A DNA stretch of 64,000 nucleotides from Pseudomonas sp. v388 (GCF_003935425.1 NZ_RHQN01000008.1:124001-188000), one strand, 5' to 3'. Counted from the first letter of the stretch, positions 26,555 to 36,444 are shown. The notes: generated by a model not told the origin, from the letters alone. Program-made: numbers and translations.

Positions 26555-26792
26555 GTGAAGACTCCGTCTTGAGTGTAAGGCGACTGGCTTATTGCCTGTC
26601 CTGCAGCATGGGACCGTGGGCAAGAGAAATCATTCGATCTGTTGCTGGGCGTGACAACCGACACCTGACAGAACTTTCACCCCCACGGCGCCATTGCTGT
26701 CCCTATTGGCGGCGACTTCTTGGTATGGTGCGCGCCGAAATATTTAATTACATGTTAACGCGACCTGTGTCCTTTACCGAGAAGCTGTAGAA

Positions 26793-28682
26793 ATGCCCAA
26801 TCCCATTCCTCTCAAGGATCATGAAAAGGACGCCCGGCTGGTCAATCGCCGAGTCATTGCCTGTGCCGCGTTGATTGCGGTGCTGAGCGCCTGCCTGGTG
26901 GGCCGCTTGTATTTCCTGCAGGTCACCGAATTTGCCTACCACTCCACCGTCTCCGAGAACAACCGGGTGCATGTGCTGCCGATCCCGCCCGAGCGTGGCC
27001 TGATCTATGACCGCAACGGCGAGGTGCTGGCCGACAACCGCCCCAGTTTCAACCTGACCCTGACCCGCGAGCGCGCCGGTGACTGGCACGGGGTGATCGA
27101 CCAGCTGATGAGCATTCTCTCGCTGCCTGATGAGGACCGGATCCTGTTCGACAAGGAGCTCAAGCAGGTTCGCCACCCATTCGAGCCCGCCACCTTGTTG
27201 TACGAGCTGACCGAAGAGCAGATCGCCCTGTTGGCGGTCAATCAATACCGCCTGCCCGGCGTCGACGTGGCGGCGCAGTTCGTGAGGCATTACCCGTTGG
27301 GCGCGCATTTCGCGCATTCCATTGGCTATGTCGGGCGCATCAACGAGAAAGAAGCCAGGCAACTGGACACCGACTACCGCGGCACCCAGTCCATCGGCAA
27401 GACCGGTATCGAGCGCTTCTATGAATCCGAACTGCACGGTCGGGTCGGCTACGAAGAGGTCGAGACCAACGCCCAGGGCCGAGTCCTGCGGGTGTTGAAA
27501 CGCACCGATCCGGTTCCCGGCAAGAACATCACCCTGAGCCTGGATGTGCATTTGCAGGAAGCCGCCGAGAATGCGCTGGGTGATCGGCGCGGTTCGGTGG
27601 TAGCGCTGGACCCGGAGACCGGCGAAGTGCTGGCGATGGTCAGCAAGCCCAGTTTCGACCCCAACCTGTTCGTGACCGGGATCAGCTTCAAAGCCTACGC
27701 GGCGTTGCGCGATTCCATCGACCGGCCGCTGTTCAACCGCGTGCTGCGCGGGTTGTATGCGCCCGGTTCGACGGTCAAGCCGGAAGTGGCCATCGCCGGG
27801 CTCGACACCGGCGTGGTCAACGCCTCGACCCGGGTCTTCGACCCTGGCTATTTCCAGTTGCCGGACTTCGATCACAAGTACCGCAACTGGAACCACAGCG
27901 GCGATGGCTGGGTGGACATGGACGCGGCGATCATGCGTTCCAACGACACCTACTTCTACACCCTGGCGCACAAGCTGGGCATCGACCGGCTGCACGACTA
28001 CATGACCATGTTCGGCATCGGCCAGAAGGTCTCGCTGGACATGTTCGAGGAATCTGCAGGGCTGATGCCGTCCCGGGAATGGAAACGGGCCACGCGGCGC
28101 CAGGCCTGGTTCCCGGGCGAAACCGTGATTCTCGGCATCGGCCAGGGCTACATGCAGGTCACGCCGCTGCAACTGGCCCAGGCCACCTCGCTGATTGCCA
28201 GCAAAGGCGTGTGGCACCGTCCGCATCTGGCCAAAGAAGTCGGCCACGTGGCCCCGGTGGATGAGCATCCGATGCCCGACATCGTGCTGCGCGATCCCCG
28301 GGAATGGGATCAGGTCAACGTCGGCATGCAGATGGTCATGCACGATCCGCGGGGTATCGCCCGTGCGGCGGCGCAAGGCGCGCAGTATCGCATCGCCGGC
28401 AAGAGCGGCACCGCGCAAGTGGTGGCGATCAAGCAGGGCGAGCGCTATGACCGCAACAAGACCCTGGAACGCCACCGCGACAACGCACTGTTCGTGGGTT
28501 TCGCCCCGGCCGAACGGCCAAAGATCGTGGTCTCGGTGATGATCGAAAACGGCGAGGCGGGCGGGCGCGTGGCCGGGCCGGTGGTGCGGGAAATTCTCGA
28601 CGCCTGGCTGCTGGACCAGAACGGCAAGCTCAAGCCGCAGTATGCCGCGCCGGCTTCGGCGAGCGGTGCGCCCCATGCCTGA
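26793..28682 (+). CDS. mrdA: Penicillin-binding protein 2 (peptidoglycan D,D-transpeptidase)
   Basis: 629 residues. One membrane anchor (about 20-42), a PBP dimer domain, then the transpeptidase with SxxK at Ser326-Lys329 (STVK), SxN at 383-385 (SND) and KSGT at 537-540. Segments RGLIYDRNGEVLA and YVGRINEKE are PBP2 hallmarks. It crosslinks peptidoglycan for cell elongation. It is not next to rodA, rlpA or mltB, so it looks like the second, stand-alone PBP2 copy found in several Pseudomonas rather than the copy in the rod-shape cluster. Confidence 0.92.
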   Translation: MPNPIPLKDHEKDARLVNRRVIACAALIAVLSACLVGRLYFLQVTEFAYHSTVSENNRVHVLPIPPERGLIYDRNGEVLADNRPSFNLTLTRERAGDWHGVIDQLMSILSLPDEDRILFDKELKQVRHPFEPATLLYELTEEQIALLAVNQYRLPGVDVAAQFVRHYPLGAHFAHSIGYVGRINEKEARQLDTDYRGTQSIGKTGIERFYESELHGRVGYEEVETNAQGRVLRVLKRTDPVPGKNITLSLDVHLQEAAENALGDRRGSVVALDPETGEVLAMVSKPSFDPNLFVTGISFKAYAALRDSIDRPLFNRVLRGLYAPGSTVKPEVAIAGLDTGVVNASTRVFDPGYFQLPDFDHKYRNWNHSGDGWVDMDAAIMRSNDTYFYTLAHKLGIDRLHDYMTMFGIGQKVSLDMFEESAGLMPSREWKRATRRQAWFPGETVILGIGQGYMQVTPLQLAQATSLIASKGVWHRPHLAKEVGHVAPVDEHPMPDIVLRDPREWDQVNVGMQMVMHDPRGIARAAAQGAQYRIAGKSGTAQVVAIKQGERYDRNKTLERHRDNALFVGFAPAERPKIVVSVMIENGEAGGRVAGPVVREILDAWLLDQNGKLKPQYAAPASASGAPHA

Positions 28683-28818
28683 CGCGGCGGATCGGGCGTG
28701 AGTTGGCGAGGCTGAACCGGGCGCAGGTTTACTGAACTGTCGTCAGCGTGACGGGTCGACCACAGCAGGCGCTGCCGAGCCTGCGCCGATCCTTCACAGC
28801 TTCGACAAGGAACCCCGC

Positions 28819-30537
28819 ATGTCCAAGACCATTGCCGACCATCTCGCGCAAACCCTCGCAGCGGCTGGTGTTTCCCATATCTGGGGGGTGGCCGGCGACA
28901 GCCTCAACGGCCTGACCGACAGCCTGCAACGCACCGAATCGATTCGCTGGATGCACACCCGCCATGAGGAAGTCGCGGCCTTCGCCGCCGGCGCCCAGGC
29001 GGCATCGAGCGGCAAACTGGCGGTCTGCGCCGGCAGTTGCGGGCCGGGCAATCTGCACCTGATCAACGGCCTGTACGACTGCCATCGCAGCCGTGTGCCG
29101 GTGTTGGCGATTGCGGCCCACATTCCTTCCGCCGAAATCGGCCTGGATTATTTTCAGGAAACCCACCCGCAGGAACTGTTCAAGGAGTGCAGCCACTTCG
29201 TCGAACTGGTGAGCAGCCCCGAGCAGTTTCCGCGCGTACTGGAGCGCGCCATGCGAGCGGCGATCAGCCAGCAGGGTGTGGCGGTGATCGTGGTGCCCGG
29301 TGACGTATTGCTCAGTGATTCGCCGGACGTATCGGCCAAGTGGGTCGAGGTCCAGCCGCCGAGTGTGGTGCCGGCCGAGCAGGACCTGCAAACCCTGGTC
29401 GAGATGCTCAACGACTCCAAGGCCACCACGCTGCTGTGCGGCGCGGGCTGCGCCGGTGCGCATCAGCAGGTCATCAAACTGGCCGAGACGCTGGGCGCGC
29501 CAATCGTCCACGCCTTGCGCGGCAAGCCGCATGTCGAATACGACAACCCGTTCGACGTCGGCATGACCGGGCTGATCGGCTTCAGCTCCGGCTACCACGC
29601 GATGCTGTCCTGCGACACGCTGGTGATCCTGGGCAGCAGCTTTCCGTACCGCAATTTCTATCCGGCCGACGCGAAGATCATTCAGATCGATCTGGACCCG
29701 ACCCAACTGGGCCGTCGCACGCCCGTGGCGCTGGGGCTGGTCGGTGGCATCAAAGAAACTCTCGACACCGTGCTGCCGCGCCTCAAGCCCCACAGCGACC
29801 GGCGGTTTCTCGACAAGGCGCTCAAGCATTACGCCAAGGCCCGCGAAGAGCTGGACGAACTCGCCACGCCGACTCCGCCCGGCCGGCCGATTCATCCGCA
29901 GTACCTGACGCGACTGATCGACGAGCAGGCCGATGACGACGCGATCTTCACCGTGGACGTGGGCTCGCCGACCTTGTGGGCGGCGCGTTACCTGCACATG
30001 AACGGCAAGCGCAAGCTCATCGGCTCGTTCAATCACGGCTCGATGGCCAACGCCATGCCGCAGGCACTGGGCGCCAAGGCGCAGTATCCGGATCGCCAAG
30101 TGGTGGCGTTGTGCGGCGACGGCGGTTTGTCGATGTTGCTGGGCGACCTGCTGAGCATCCGCCAGTTGAACCTGCCGATCAAAATGGTGGTGTTCAACAA
30201 TAGCTCGCTGGGCTTCGTCGACATGGAAATGAAAGCTGCCGGCTACGTGCCCCATGACACCGACTTCCACGACACCAACTTTGCAGGCGTGGCGCTGGGT
30301 GCCGGCATCCTTGGCATTCGCGTGCAGAACGCCGACGAATTGCCCGCCGCGCTGCAAAAGGCCTTCGAACACCCAGGCCCGGTGCTGATCGACGTGGTGA
30401 CCGCCAAGCAGGAGCTGGGCATCCCGCCGAAAATCAAACTGGCCCAGGCCAAGGGTTTCAGCCTGTACATGATGCGCGCGATTCTCAGCGGGCGGGGCAA
30501 TCAGGTACTGGAGCTGGCCAAGACCAATCTGCGCTAG
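28819..30537 (+). CDS. poxB: Pyruvate:ubiquinone oxidoreductase (pyruvate oxidase)
   Basis: 572 residues, the same length as E. coli PoxB and aligned with it throughout. ThDP-binding motif [13 protein letters not shown]...NN is present, with the catalytic Glu in [13 protein letters not shown]. The C-terminal membrane-activation peptide is retained ([15 protein letters not shown]). It decarboxylates pyruvate to acetate and CO2, passing electrons to ubiquinone at the inner-membrane face. It appears monocistronic; no sigma-S promoter could be confirmed by eye. Confidence 0.95.
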   Translation: MSKTIADHLAQTLAAAGVSHIWGVAGDSLNGLTDSLQRTESIRWMHTRHEEVAAFAAGAQAASSGKLAVCAGSCGPGNLHLINGLYDCHRSRVPVLAIAAHIPSAEIGLDYFQETHPQELFKECSHFVELVSSPEQFPRVLERAMRAAISQQGVAVIVVPGDVLLSDSPDVSAKWVEVQPPSVVPAEQDLQTLVEMLNDSKATTLLCGAGCAGAHQQVIKLAETLGAPIVHALRGKPHVEYDNPFDVGMTGLIGFSSGYHAMLSCDTLVILGSSFPYRNFYPADAKIIQIDLDPTQLGRRTPVALGLVGGIKETLDTVLPRLKPHSDRRFLDKALKHYAKAREELDELATPTPPGRPIHPQYLTRLIDEQADDDAIFTVDVGSPTLWAARYLHMNGKRKLIGSFNHGSMANAMPQALGAKAQYPDRQVVALCGDGGLSMLLGDLLSIRQLNLPIKMVVFNNSSLGFVDMEMKAAGYVPHDTDFHDTNFAGVALGAGILGIRVQNADELPAALQKAFEHPGPVLIDVVTAKQELGIPPKIKLAQAKGFSLYMMRAILSGRGNQVLELAKTNLR

Positions 30538-30635
30538 GAGGTGCAGGCATCTGCACTCGGTGATGCCGCGTTAAAACAGGCCTGCCGGACCTTCGCTCAA
30601 ACAGTCGTACAGGCACCTGGTCCGGTGCAGCCGGG

Positions 30636-31049
30636 TCAGTCGCAACGAGGCGGTTCGGCGTCGGCGGGGTGGTGAACCCCGTCGGACGTCCCGACCGGCC
30701 CCAGATCGAACGGATTGACTCCTTCCAGACACCCCACGTTATAGCCGTATTGCTCAGGATTCGAGCGGCGCTGATGGTGGGTGTACACGCCGCAATGGCC
30801 GCAGAAGTAATGGCGGGCCGTCAGCGTGTTGAACTGATACAACTTCAATACGCTTTGCCCATGGAGCAGGCGAATGCCATCTGCCGCCACCGTGGCGACA
30901 ATCGCGCCGCGCCGTCTGCACAGTGAGCAGTCGCAGCGGTGCGGATCGACGATGCCGTCCGGCAAGTCCAGTTCCAGCATCACCGCGCCGCAATGGCACG
31001 ACGCTTTGTGCACAGGATTGATCCGGGTCGGACCGACTTTCTTGATCAT
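30636..31049 (-). CDS. GFA/CENP-V fold zinc protein
   Basis: 137 residues. Zinc-binding cysteine pairs typical of the Gfa family: CHCGAVMLEL near the start, CDCSLCRRRG in the middle and CGHCGVYTHH later. Family members include S-(hydroxymethyl)glutathione synthase-type proteins, but most have no known reaction. ATG 31049 follows CGGAGG; the longer upstream frame has no support. It is divergent from the LysR gene. Confidence 0.88.
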   Translation of the reverse strand: MIKKVGPTRINPVHKASCHCGAVMLELDLPDGIVDPHRCDCSLCRRRGAIVATVAADGIRLLHGQSVLKLYQFNTLTARHYFCGHCGVYTHHQRRSNPEQYGYNVGCLEGVNPFDLGPVGTSDGVHHPADAEPPRCD

Positions 31050-31234
31050 GGCTGAGCCTCCGTTTTTGCCCTTGAGGGTAACCCCCGGATTCGACTCTGC
31101 CCAATCGAGCCGACGGATCGGGCGATGGGGTGTGGCGCCTAGATGACAATTGCGCACATGCGAACAAGCCGGTTGTGAGGAAATGTGCTTAGGTTGGGCA
31201 AGCCCTTTCTCATCCATTGAAGCCGGAAGCTTTC

Positions 31235-32170
31235 ATGAATCGCAATGACCTGCGCCGTGTCGACCTCAATCTGCTGGTGATCTTCGAGGCGCTCATGTTC
31301 GAGCGCAATCTGACTCGCGTCGCCGAGAAACTGTTCATCGGCCAGCCGGCGGTCAGTGCCGCACTGGGCCGTCTGCGCGACCTGTTCGACGACCCGTTGC
31401 TGCTGCGCAACGGCCGGGGCATGGAGCCCACCGCGCGGGCTCTGGTGATCCTCGAAGAAATCCGCCCGGCGCTGGACACCATTTCCGGGGCAGTAAGCCG
31501 TGCCAAGGAGTTCGATCCGGCGACCAGCTGCGACGTGTTCCGCATCGGCCTGTCGGACGACGCCGAGTTCGGCCTGTTGCCGCCCTTGCTGAGCCGCCTG
31601 CGTGAGGAAGCGCCGGGCATTATCGTGGTCATTCGTCGGGCCAACTACCTGTTGCTGCCAGCGCTGCTCGCTTCGGGGGAAATCTCGGTCGGGGTCAGCT
31701 ATACCGTAGAGCTGCCGGCCAACGCCAAGCGCAAGAAGTTGCGCGACATCGGCTGCAAGGTGATCCGTGGCGACGCTCGGCCTGGCACGCTGAGCCTGGA
31801 CGACTACTGTGAACGCAAGCACGCGATGGTGTCTTTTTCCGGCGACCTGAGCGGCAACATCGACCTGGATCTGGCCAGGGTCGGTCGTGCCCGCAAGGTG
31901 GTGCTGGCGGTGCCGCAGTTCAACGGTTTGCGCGCCTTGCTGGCGGGCACCGAGCTGATTGCCACGGTGCCCGATTACGCCGCCTGCGCATTGATCGAAG
32001 GCAGTCAGCTTCGCGCCGAGGAGCCGCCGTTCCCGATCGTTCCGGCCGAGCTGTCGATGGTGTGGAGCGGGGTGCATGACAACGACCCGGCCGAACGCTG
32101 GCTACGGTCACGCATCGCCGAATACATGTCGGCGCCGCTGCCTGAGTCGGCGGCCCTGGGGCAACAGTGA
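31235..32170 (+). CDS. LysR-family transcriptional regulator
   Basis: 311 residues. The N-terminal winged helix (LRRVDLNLLVIFEALMFERNLTRVAEKLFIGQPAVSAALGRL) is typical, followed by a two-lobe effector domain (FRIGLSDDAEFGLLPPLL, MVSFSGDL). A TTG lies 18 bp upstream in frame, but CGGAAGC suits ATG 31235. The three genes downstream on the same strand (monooxygenase-fold membrane protein, amidohydrolase, YcaC-like hydrolase) are the likely regulon. Confidence 0.9.
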   Translation: MNRNDLRRVDLNLLVIFEALMFERNLTRVAEKLFIGQPAVSAALGRLRDLFDDPLLLRNGRGMEPTARALVILEEIRPALDTISGAVSRAKEFDPATSCDVFRIGLSDDAEFGLLPPLLSRLREEAPGIIVVIRRANYLLLPALLASGEISVGVSYTVELPANAKRKKLRDIGCKVIRGDARPGTLSLDDYCERKHAMVSFSGDLSGNIDLDLARVGRARKVVLAVPQFNGLRALLAGTELIATVPDYAACALIEGSQLRAEEPPFPIVPAELSMVWSGVHDNDPAERWLRSRIAEYMSAPLPESAALGQQ

Positions 32171-32316
32171 GAACCTTTCGCAAAGAAAGCACATCGATTC
32201 AATCACTGCCGGTTGATCGACGGCACTCTCTGTTTCCATTCAGGGCGCCGTCGTAACACCTACCAGGCCGAAGCGGCGCCGCGACCTTTAATAACCGTTT
32301 GCCGGAGCCGCAGGTT

Positions 32317-32937
32317 ATGTCCGAATCCATTCGCCTCGATGCCGAGGCCCGCGCCATCGACAGCGCGGCCTTCAATGAAGTCGTCACCCTGGTCATCAAG
32401 CACCGCGTCAAGGCCGGACAGCAAGCCCATTACGAGCAATGGTTGCGACGCATCGTCACCATCGCCAGCGGTTATCCGGGCCATCTGGGCGTTGACGTGA
32501 TCCGCAGCACCGCCGACGGCCTGAAACAGTTCACCTGCGTGCTGCGCTTTCATTCGACCCAGGCGATGCAGGCGTGGCTGGACTCCGAGCAGCGCCGTGC
32601 ACTGGTGGAGGAAGCCGCGCCGATGCTGGCCGACGGCGACCAGATTCAGGTCAATCCGCATAACGAGTTCTGGTTCAACCCCGGCACCGATCAGACCGGG
32701 CAGCCGCCGCGCTGGAAACAGGCCTGCGTATCGTTTCTGGTGATCCTGCCGCTGACCTTGTGCGTGCCGTTGTTCTGGCTGCCGATTCTGGCGTTCAGCC
32801 CGTGGCTGTCGGGGTATGTGGTCAGTACCGCAATCATCACTATCACCATTGTGTTGCTGGTGGTTTACCCGTTGATGCCGGCCGCCACCCGACTGCTGGC
32901 GCCCTGGCTGAACGCTTCTGCCAAATCGCCTGAATAA
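32317..32937 (+). CDS. Antibiotic-biosynthesis-monooxygenase-fold membrane protein
   Basis: 206 residues. The N-terminal half is an ABM-type alpha/beta barrel (VVTLVIKHRVKAGQQAHYEQWL, GYPGHLGVDVI, FHSTQAMQAWLDSEQRRAL). The C-terminal half carries two membrane spans (VSFLVILPLTLCVPLFWL and VVSTAIITITIVLLVVYPL). Fused ABM-membrane proteins occur widely and have no assigned substrate. ATG 32317 is preceded by CCGGAG. It is 21 bp from the amidohydrolase, so probably co-transcribed. Confidence 0.85.
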   Translation: MSESIRLDAEARAIDSAAFNEVVTLVIKHRVKAGQQAHYEQWLRRIVTIASGYPGHLGVDVIRSTADGLKQFTCVLRFHSTQAMQAWLDSEQRRALVEEAAPMLADGDQIQVNPHNEFWFNPGTDQTGQPPRWKQACVSFLVILPLTLCVPLFWLPILAFSPWLSGYVVSTAIITITIVLLVVYPLMPAATRLLAPWLNASAKSPE

Positions 32938-32958
32938 GGCCCCCGAGGAAACCTTCCG

Positions 32959-34938
32959 ATGACAGACGAGAAAACCGATCTGCAGCGCAGGCGCTTCATC
33001 GCCAAGGGCTCGCTGCTCAGTGCCGCCGCAGCCATTTTGCCGTCCCTGCCATTCACCGGTTTTGCCGATGCCTCTTCAACGTTCACCAAAGGTACATCCA
33101 TGAATGTCGATCTGATTCTGTTCAATGGCCAATTCCACACCGTCGACCGCGAAAAGCCCAAGGCCAGCGCCGTGGCGATCAGCGGCGGGCGTTTCGTGGC
33201 GGTCGGCACCGAGGCCGAAGTCATGGGCCTGCGCGGCAGCCACACCCAAGTGATTGACCTGCAAAAACGCACGGTGATTCCTGGCCTCAATGACTCGCAC
33301 CTGCACCTGATTCGTGGCGGGCTGAACTACAACCTTGAACTGCGCTGGGAAGGCGTGCCGTCCCTGGCCGACGCGCTGCGCATGCTCAAGGATCAGGCCG
33401 ACCGCACTCCGACGCCGCAGTGGGTGCGGGTGGTGGGCGGCTGGAACGAGTTTCAGTTCGCGGAAAAGCGTATGCCCACGCTGGAAGAACTCAATCAGGC
33501 GGCGCCGGACACTCCGGTGTTCGTGTTGCACCTGTACGACCGCGCCTTGCTCAACCGCGCAGCGCTGCGCGTTGCCGGTTACACCCGCGATACGCCCAAC
33601 CCGCCGGGCGGCGAGATCGTGCGCGACAGCCAGGGCAATCCCACCGGCATGCTGGTGGCCAAGCCCAACGCGATGATTCTCTACTCGACCCTGGCCAAAG
33701 GCCCGAAGCTGCCGCTGGAGTATCAGGTCAACTCTACGCGCCAGTTCATGCGCGAACTCAACCGTTTGGGCGTGACGAGCGCCATCGACGCCGGTGGCGG
33801 TTTCCAGAACTACCCCGACGACTATGCGGTCATCGAGCAACTGGGCCGCGAAAAACAGCTGACCGTGCGCATTTCCTACAACCTGTTCACGCAAAAGCCC
33901 AAGGAAGAACTGGCCGACTTCAAGAACTGGACCAGCACCGTCAAGCTGCACCAGGGCGATGACTTCCTGCGGCATAACGGGGCAGGGGAGATGCTGACCT
34001 TTTCAGCAGCGGATTTCGAAGATTTCCTCGAACCGCGCCCGGACCTGCCAGCCGGTATGGAACAGGACCTGGAGCCGGTGGTGCGGCATCTGGTGGAGAA
34101 CCGCTGGCCGTTCCGCCTGCACGCCACCTATGACGAATCCATCAGCCGCATGCTGGACGTGTTCGAGAAGGTCAATCGCGACATCCCGTTCAACGGCCTG
34201 CCCTGGTTCTTCGACCATTGCGAAACCATTACCCCGAAGAACATCGAGCGGGTGCGGGCGCTGGGCGGCGGTATCGCCATCCAGGACCGCATGGCCTTCC
34301 AGGGCGAATACTTCGTCGACCGTTACGGTGCCAAGGCTGCGGAAATGACCCCGCCGATCAAACGCATGCTGGCCGAAGGCGTGCCGGTCGGCGCCGGCAC
34401 CGATGCGACCCGGGTTTCCAGCTACAACCCGTGGACCTCGCTGTACTGGATGGTCAGCGGCCGCACGGTCGGTGGTCTGGAGCTATATCCCGAAGGGCTG
34501 TCTCGCGACACGGCACTGGAGCTGTTCACCCACGGCAGCGCCTGGTTTTCGTCGGAACAGGGCAAGAAGGGCCAGATCAAGGTCGGCCAGCTGGCGGATC
34601 TTGTGGCGTTGTCCGCCGACTATTTCAGCGTCGATGAAGAAGCGATCAAGTGGATCGAATCGGTGCTCACGGTGGTGGACGGCAAAGTGGTGTTCGGCTC
34701 CGGCGACTTTGAAAAGCTGGCACCGCCCGCAGTTCCGGTGCTGCCGGACTGGTCGCCGGTGGCCAAGGTGCCGGGCCACTGGCGTCCGGCCTCGCCGATG
34801 CTGGCCCAGGTCCACCAGTGCAGCGGCCCGTGCGCGGTGCATTCGCATAGCCATGAGCGGGCCCGGCTGTCCAATGCGCCGGTCAGTGATTTCCAGGGTT
34901 TCTGGGGCGCATTCGGCTGCTCGTGCTTCGCCTTCTGA
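32959..34938 (+). CDS. Tat-exported amidohydrolase (YtcJ/Amidohydro_3 type)
   Basis: 659 residues. A twin-arginine signal (QRRRFIAKG, then a hydrophobic stretch) suggests folded export to the periplasm. The metal-dependent TIM barrel has DSHLHLIRG (HxH), HAT and DHCET histidines, and the aspartate of GAGTDATR. The closing domain has QLADLVALSADYF. After residue about 612 there is an unusual tail with HQCSGPCAVHSHSHE and GCSCFAF, rich in Cys and His and possibly metal-binding. An internal ATG at 33100 could give a cytosolic form but lacks a good ribosome site. Confidence 0.9.
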   Translation: MTDEKTDLQRRRFIAKGSLLSAAAAILPSLPFTGFADASSTFTKGTSMNVDLILFNGQFHTVDREKPKASAVAISGGRFVAVGTEAEVMGLRGSHTQVIDLQKRTVIPGLNDSHLHLIRGGLNYNLELRWEGVPSLADALRMLKDQADRTPTPQWVRVVGGWNEFQFAEKRMPTLEELNQAAPDTPVFVLHLYDRALLNRAALRVAGYTRDTPNPPGGEIVRDSQGNPTGMLVAKPNAMILYSTLAKGPKLPLEYQVNSTRQFMRELNRLGVTSAIDAGGGFQNYPDDYAVIEQLGREKQLTVRISYNLFTQKPKEELADFKNWTSTVKLHQGDDFLRHNGAGEMLTFSAADFEDFLEPRPDLPAGMEQDLEPVVRHLVENRWPFRLHATYDESISRMLDVFEKVNRDIPFNGLPWFFDHCETITPKNIERVRALGGGIAIQDRMAFQGEYFVDRYGAKAAEMTPPIKRMLAEGVPVGAGTDATRVSSYNPWTSLYWMVSGRTVGGLELYPEGLSRDTALELFTHGSAWFSSEQGKKGQIKVGQLADLVALSADYFSVDEEAIKWIESVLTVVDGKVVFGSGDFEKLAPPAVPVLPDWSPVAKVPGHWRPASPMLAQVHQCSGPCAVHSHSHERARLSNAPVSDFQGFWGAFGCSCFAF

Positions 34939-35022
34939 CCGGACTTCAACACGTCAGGCCGAAGGTTCTTCCCGGCCTGGCGAGATGTGCACCACACCCT
35001 CGCTAACCCAAAGGAGTCAATC

Positions 35023-35649
35023 ATGAGCACCCCAACCCCTTACAGCCGTTTGAACAAAGACGACGCCGCAGTCCTGCTGGTCGACCACCAGACCGGCCTG
35101 ATCTCGCTGGTTCAGGATTTCTCGCCCAACGAGTTCAAGAACAATGTTCTGGCCCTGGCCGATATCGCCAAGTTCTTCGACCTGCCGACCATTCTGACCA
35201 CCAGCTTCGAAAGCGGCCCGAACGGCCCGCTGGTGCCGGAACTCAAGGAGATGTTCCCGGACGCGCCATACATTCCGCGTCCAGGCCAGATCAACGCCTG
35301 GGACAACGAAGATTTCGTCAAGGCAGTCAAGGCTACCGGCCGCAACCAGCTGATCATCGCCGGTGTGGTGACCGATGTCTGCGTCGCATTCCCGACCCTG
35401 TGCGCGCTGGCCGAAGGCTTTGAAGTGTTCGTGGTGACCGACTCGTCCGGCACGTTCAACGAAACCGTGCAGCAGGCGGCGTGGGCACGCATGAGCGCCG
35501 CGGGTGCGCAACTGGTGAACTGGTTCTCGGTTGCCTGCGAGCTGCAGATTGACTGGCGCAACGACATGGAAGGCCTGGCGAATCTACTGTCTCAGCGCAT
35601 CCCCAATTACCGCAACCTGATCAACAGCTACACCGCATTCACCCATTAA
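35023..35649 (+). CDS. YcaC-like isochorismatase-superfamily hydrolase
   Basis: 208 residues. Cysteine-hydrolase fold: catalytic Asp in LLVDHQTGL, a Lys/Asp pair mid-sequence (EDFVKAVKATGRNQLIIAG), and nucleophile Cys in VVTDVCVAFP. YcaC homologues form octamers and have no certain substrate. An upstream in-frame ATG is less likely than 35023, which has AAAGGAG. A very strong terminator follows and closes the LysR-headed cluster. Confidence 0.92.
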   Translation: MSTPTPYSRLNKDDAAVLLVDHQTGLISLVQDFSPNEFKNNVLALADIAKFFDLPTILTTSFESGPNGPLVPELKEMFPDAPYIPRPGQINAWDNEDFVKAVKATGRNQLIIAGVVTDVCVAFPTLCALAEGFEVFVVTDSSGTFNETVQQAAWARMSAAGAQLVNWFSVACELQIDWRNDMEGLANLLSQRIPNYRNLINSYTAFTH

Positions 35650-35664
35650 AACCGCGCTCCCCTT

Positions 35665-35708
35665 GACGGTGGCGTGACTGACCAGTCACGCCACCGTCTT
35701 TTTTTTGC
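35665..35708 (+). terminator. Strong rho-independent terminator
   Basis: Perfect 15-bp stem (35665-35679 with 35684-35698) and a four-base loop GACC, followed by a T-run of eight or more. It ends the monooxygenase/amidohydrolase/YcaC transcript. Confidence 0.95.
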
Positions 35709-36129
35709 CTGCTCATCCCTATATGTAGTGAGTAAAAATAAGCACTACATAATCGTTGACGTCCTCGTTCCCGTTTTGCATTATGCAGCTGTCTCCCTGA
35801 TCGGGAGGGCTGGAAACGTACTGAACAGGCTCGGCAAGCCGTCGAGATGTTCCCGGATACAGGCTGCCCACAAGGCAGATTGATGAAGCTGACCCGGCAT
35901 GACTGCTCGACAGGGCACAAGTCTGGTGAACCGTCTTCATGACCTTGTGGGTGATCCTCGTGATCACCGCCCTGGGCTTCGGAGTTCACCACTTTCTCAT
36001 TGTCGATGCTGCCATGTAGTGGCTTTTCATCGCGGCTACCTGTGGCCCCTTGGCGCTGGACCGATGCTGGTTCGGCCGATGAACGTGCTGCATCCACTTG
36101 AACAGGTTTACGAGCGAAGGAGCATCAAC
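35709..36129. other. Intergenic region with a possible micro-ORF
   Basis: About 0.4 kb without a standard-size gene. The first half is AT-rich (around 35720-35760) and may hold a promoter. A 26-codon hydrophobic ORF lies at 35939-36019 and is listed separately. The region ends with the ribosome site of the next gene. Confidence 0.5.
35939..36019 (+). CDS. Candidate 26-residue single-span membrane peptide
   Basis: ATG followed by TLWVILVITALGFGVHHFL and a short tail, then TAG. Nearly all codons follow Pseudomonas bias (ACC, CTC, GTG, ATC, GCC, CTG, GGC), and the peptide is one ideal membrane helix. The ribosome site (TGGTGAA about 10 bp upstream) is weak. It is below the size limit of most gene finders. 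It could be chance. Confidence 0.35.
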   Translation: MTLWVILVITALGFGVHHFLIVDAAM

Positions 36130-36444
36130 ATGAACATTACCCGCCACGCCACTCTCGATGAACTGGCTCGTCTGTTTGCAGCCCGCAAAGACACCCTCGA
36201 CTGCCACATGCTGTGGCTGTCCGACTCCGGCGAAGTGCATCTTGACCCGATGTCGCCTTGTTCACAGGAAGACGAATTCCGCGACACGCATCCGCAACTG
36301 CGTGCCTGCGTGAAGATGTTTCGCCGGGGGCAAGGTTATGTTGGCAAGAAAGCCGCAGCGGACAACGCGTATCTGGAGTCGGTGCTCAGGGAACTGCAAA
36401 TCCGTTGGCAACAGTCTCAGGGGCGTGGCAGCCGTGTCGCGTGA
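36130..36444 (+). CDS. Small hypothetical protein
   Basis: 104 residues with a strong GAAGGAG ribosome site. The sequence begins MNITRHATLDELARLFAARKD and contains LWLSDSGEVHLDPMSP, then a helical C-terminus. It has no signal peptide or known motif. The frame is open upstream, but the ribosome site fixes the start at 36130. It probably runs to the terminator at 36631. Confidence 0.72.
   Translation: MNITRHATLDELARLFAARKDTLDCHMLWLSDSGEVHLDPMSPCSQEDEFRDTHPQLRACVKMFRRGQGYVGKKAAADNAYLESVLRELQIRWQQSQGRGSRVA

Noticed and set aside
35639-36097. 152-codon minus-strand open frame
   Set aside because: It runs through the strong terminator and the 3' end of the YcaC gene and has no ribosome site or recognisable domain.
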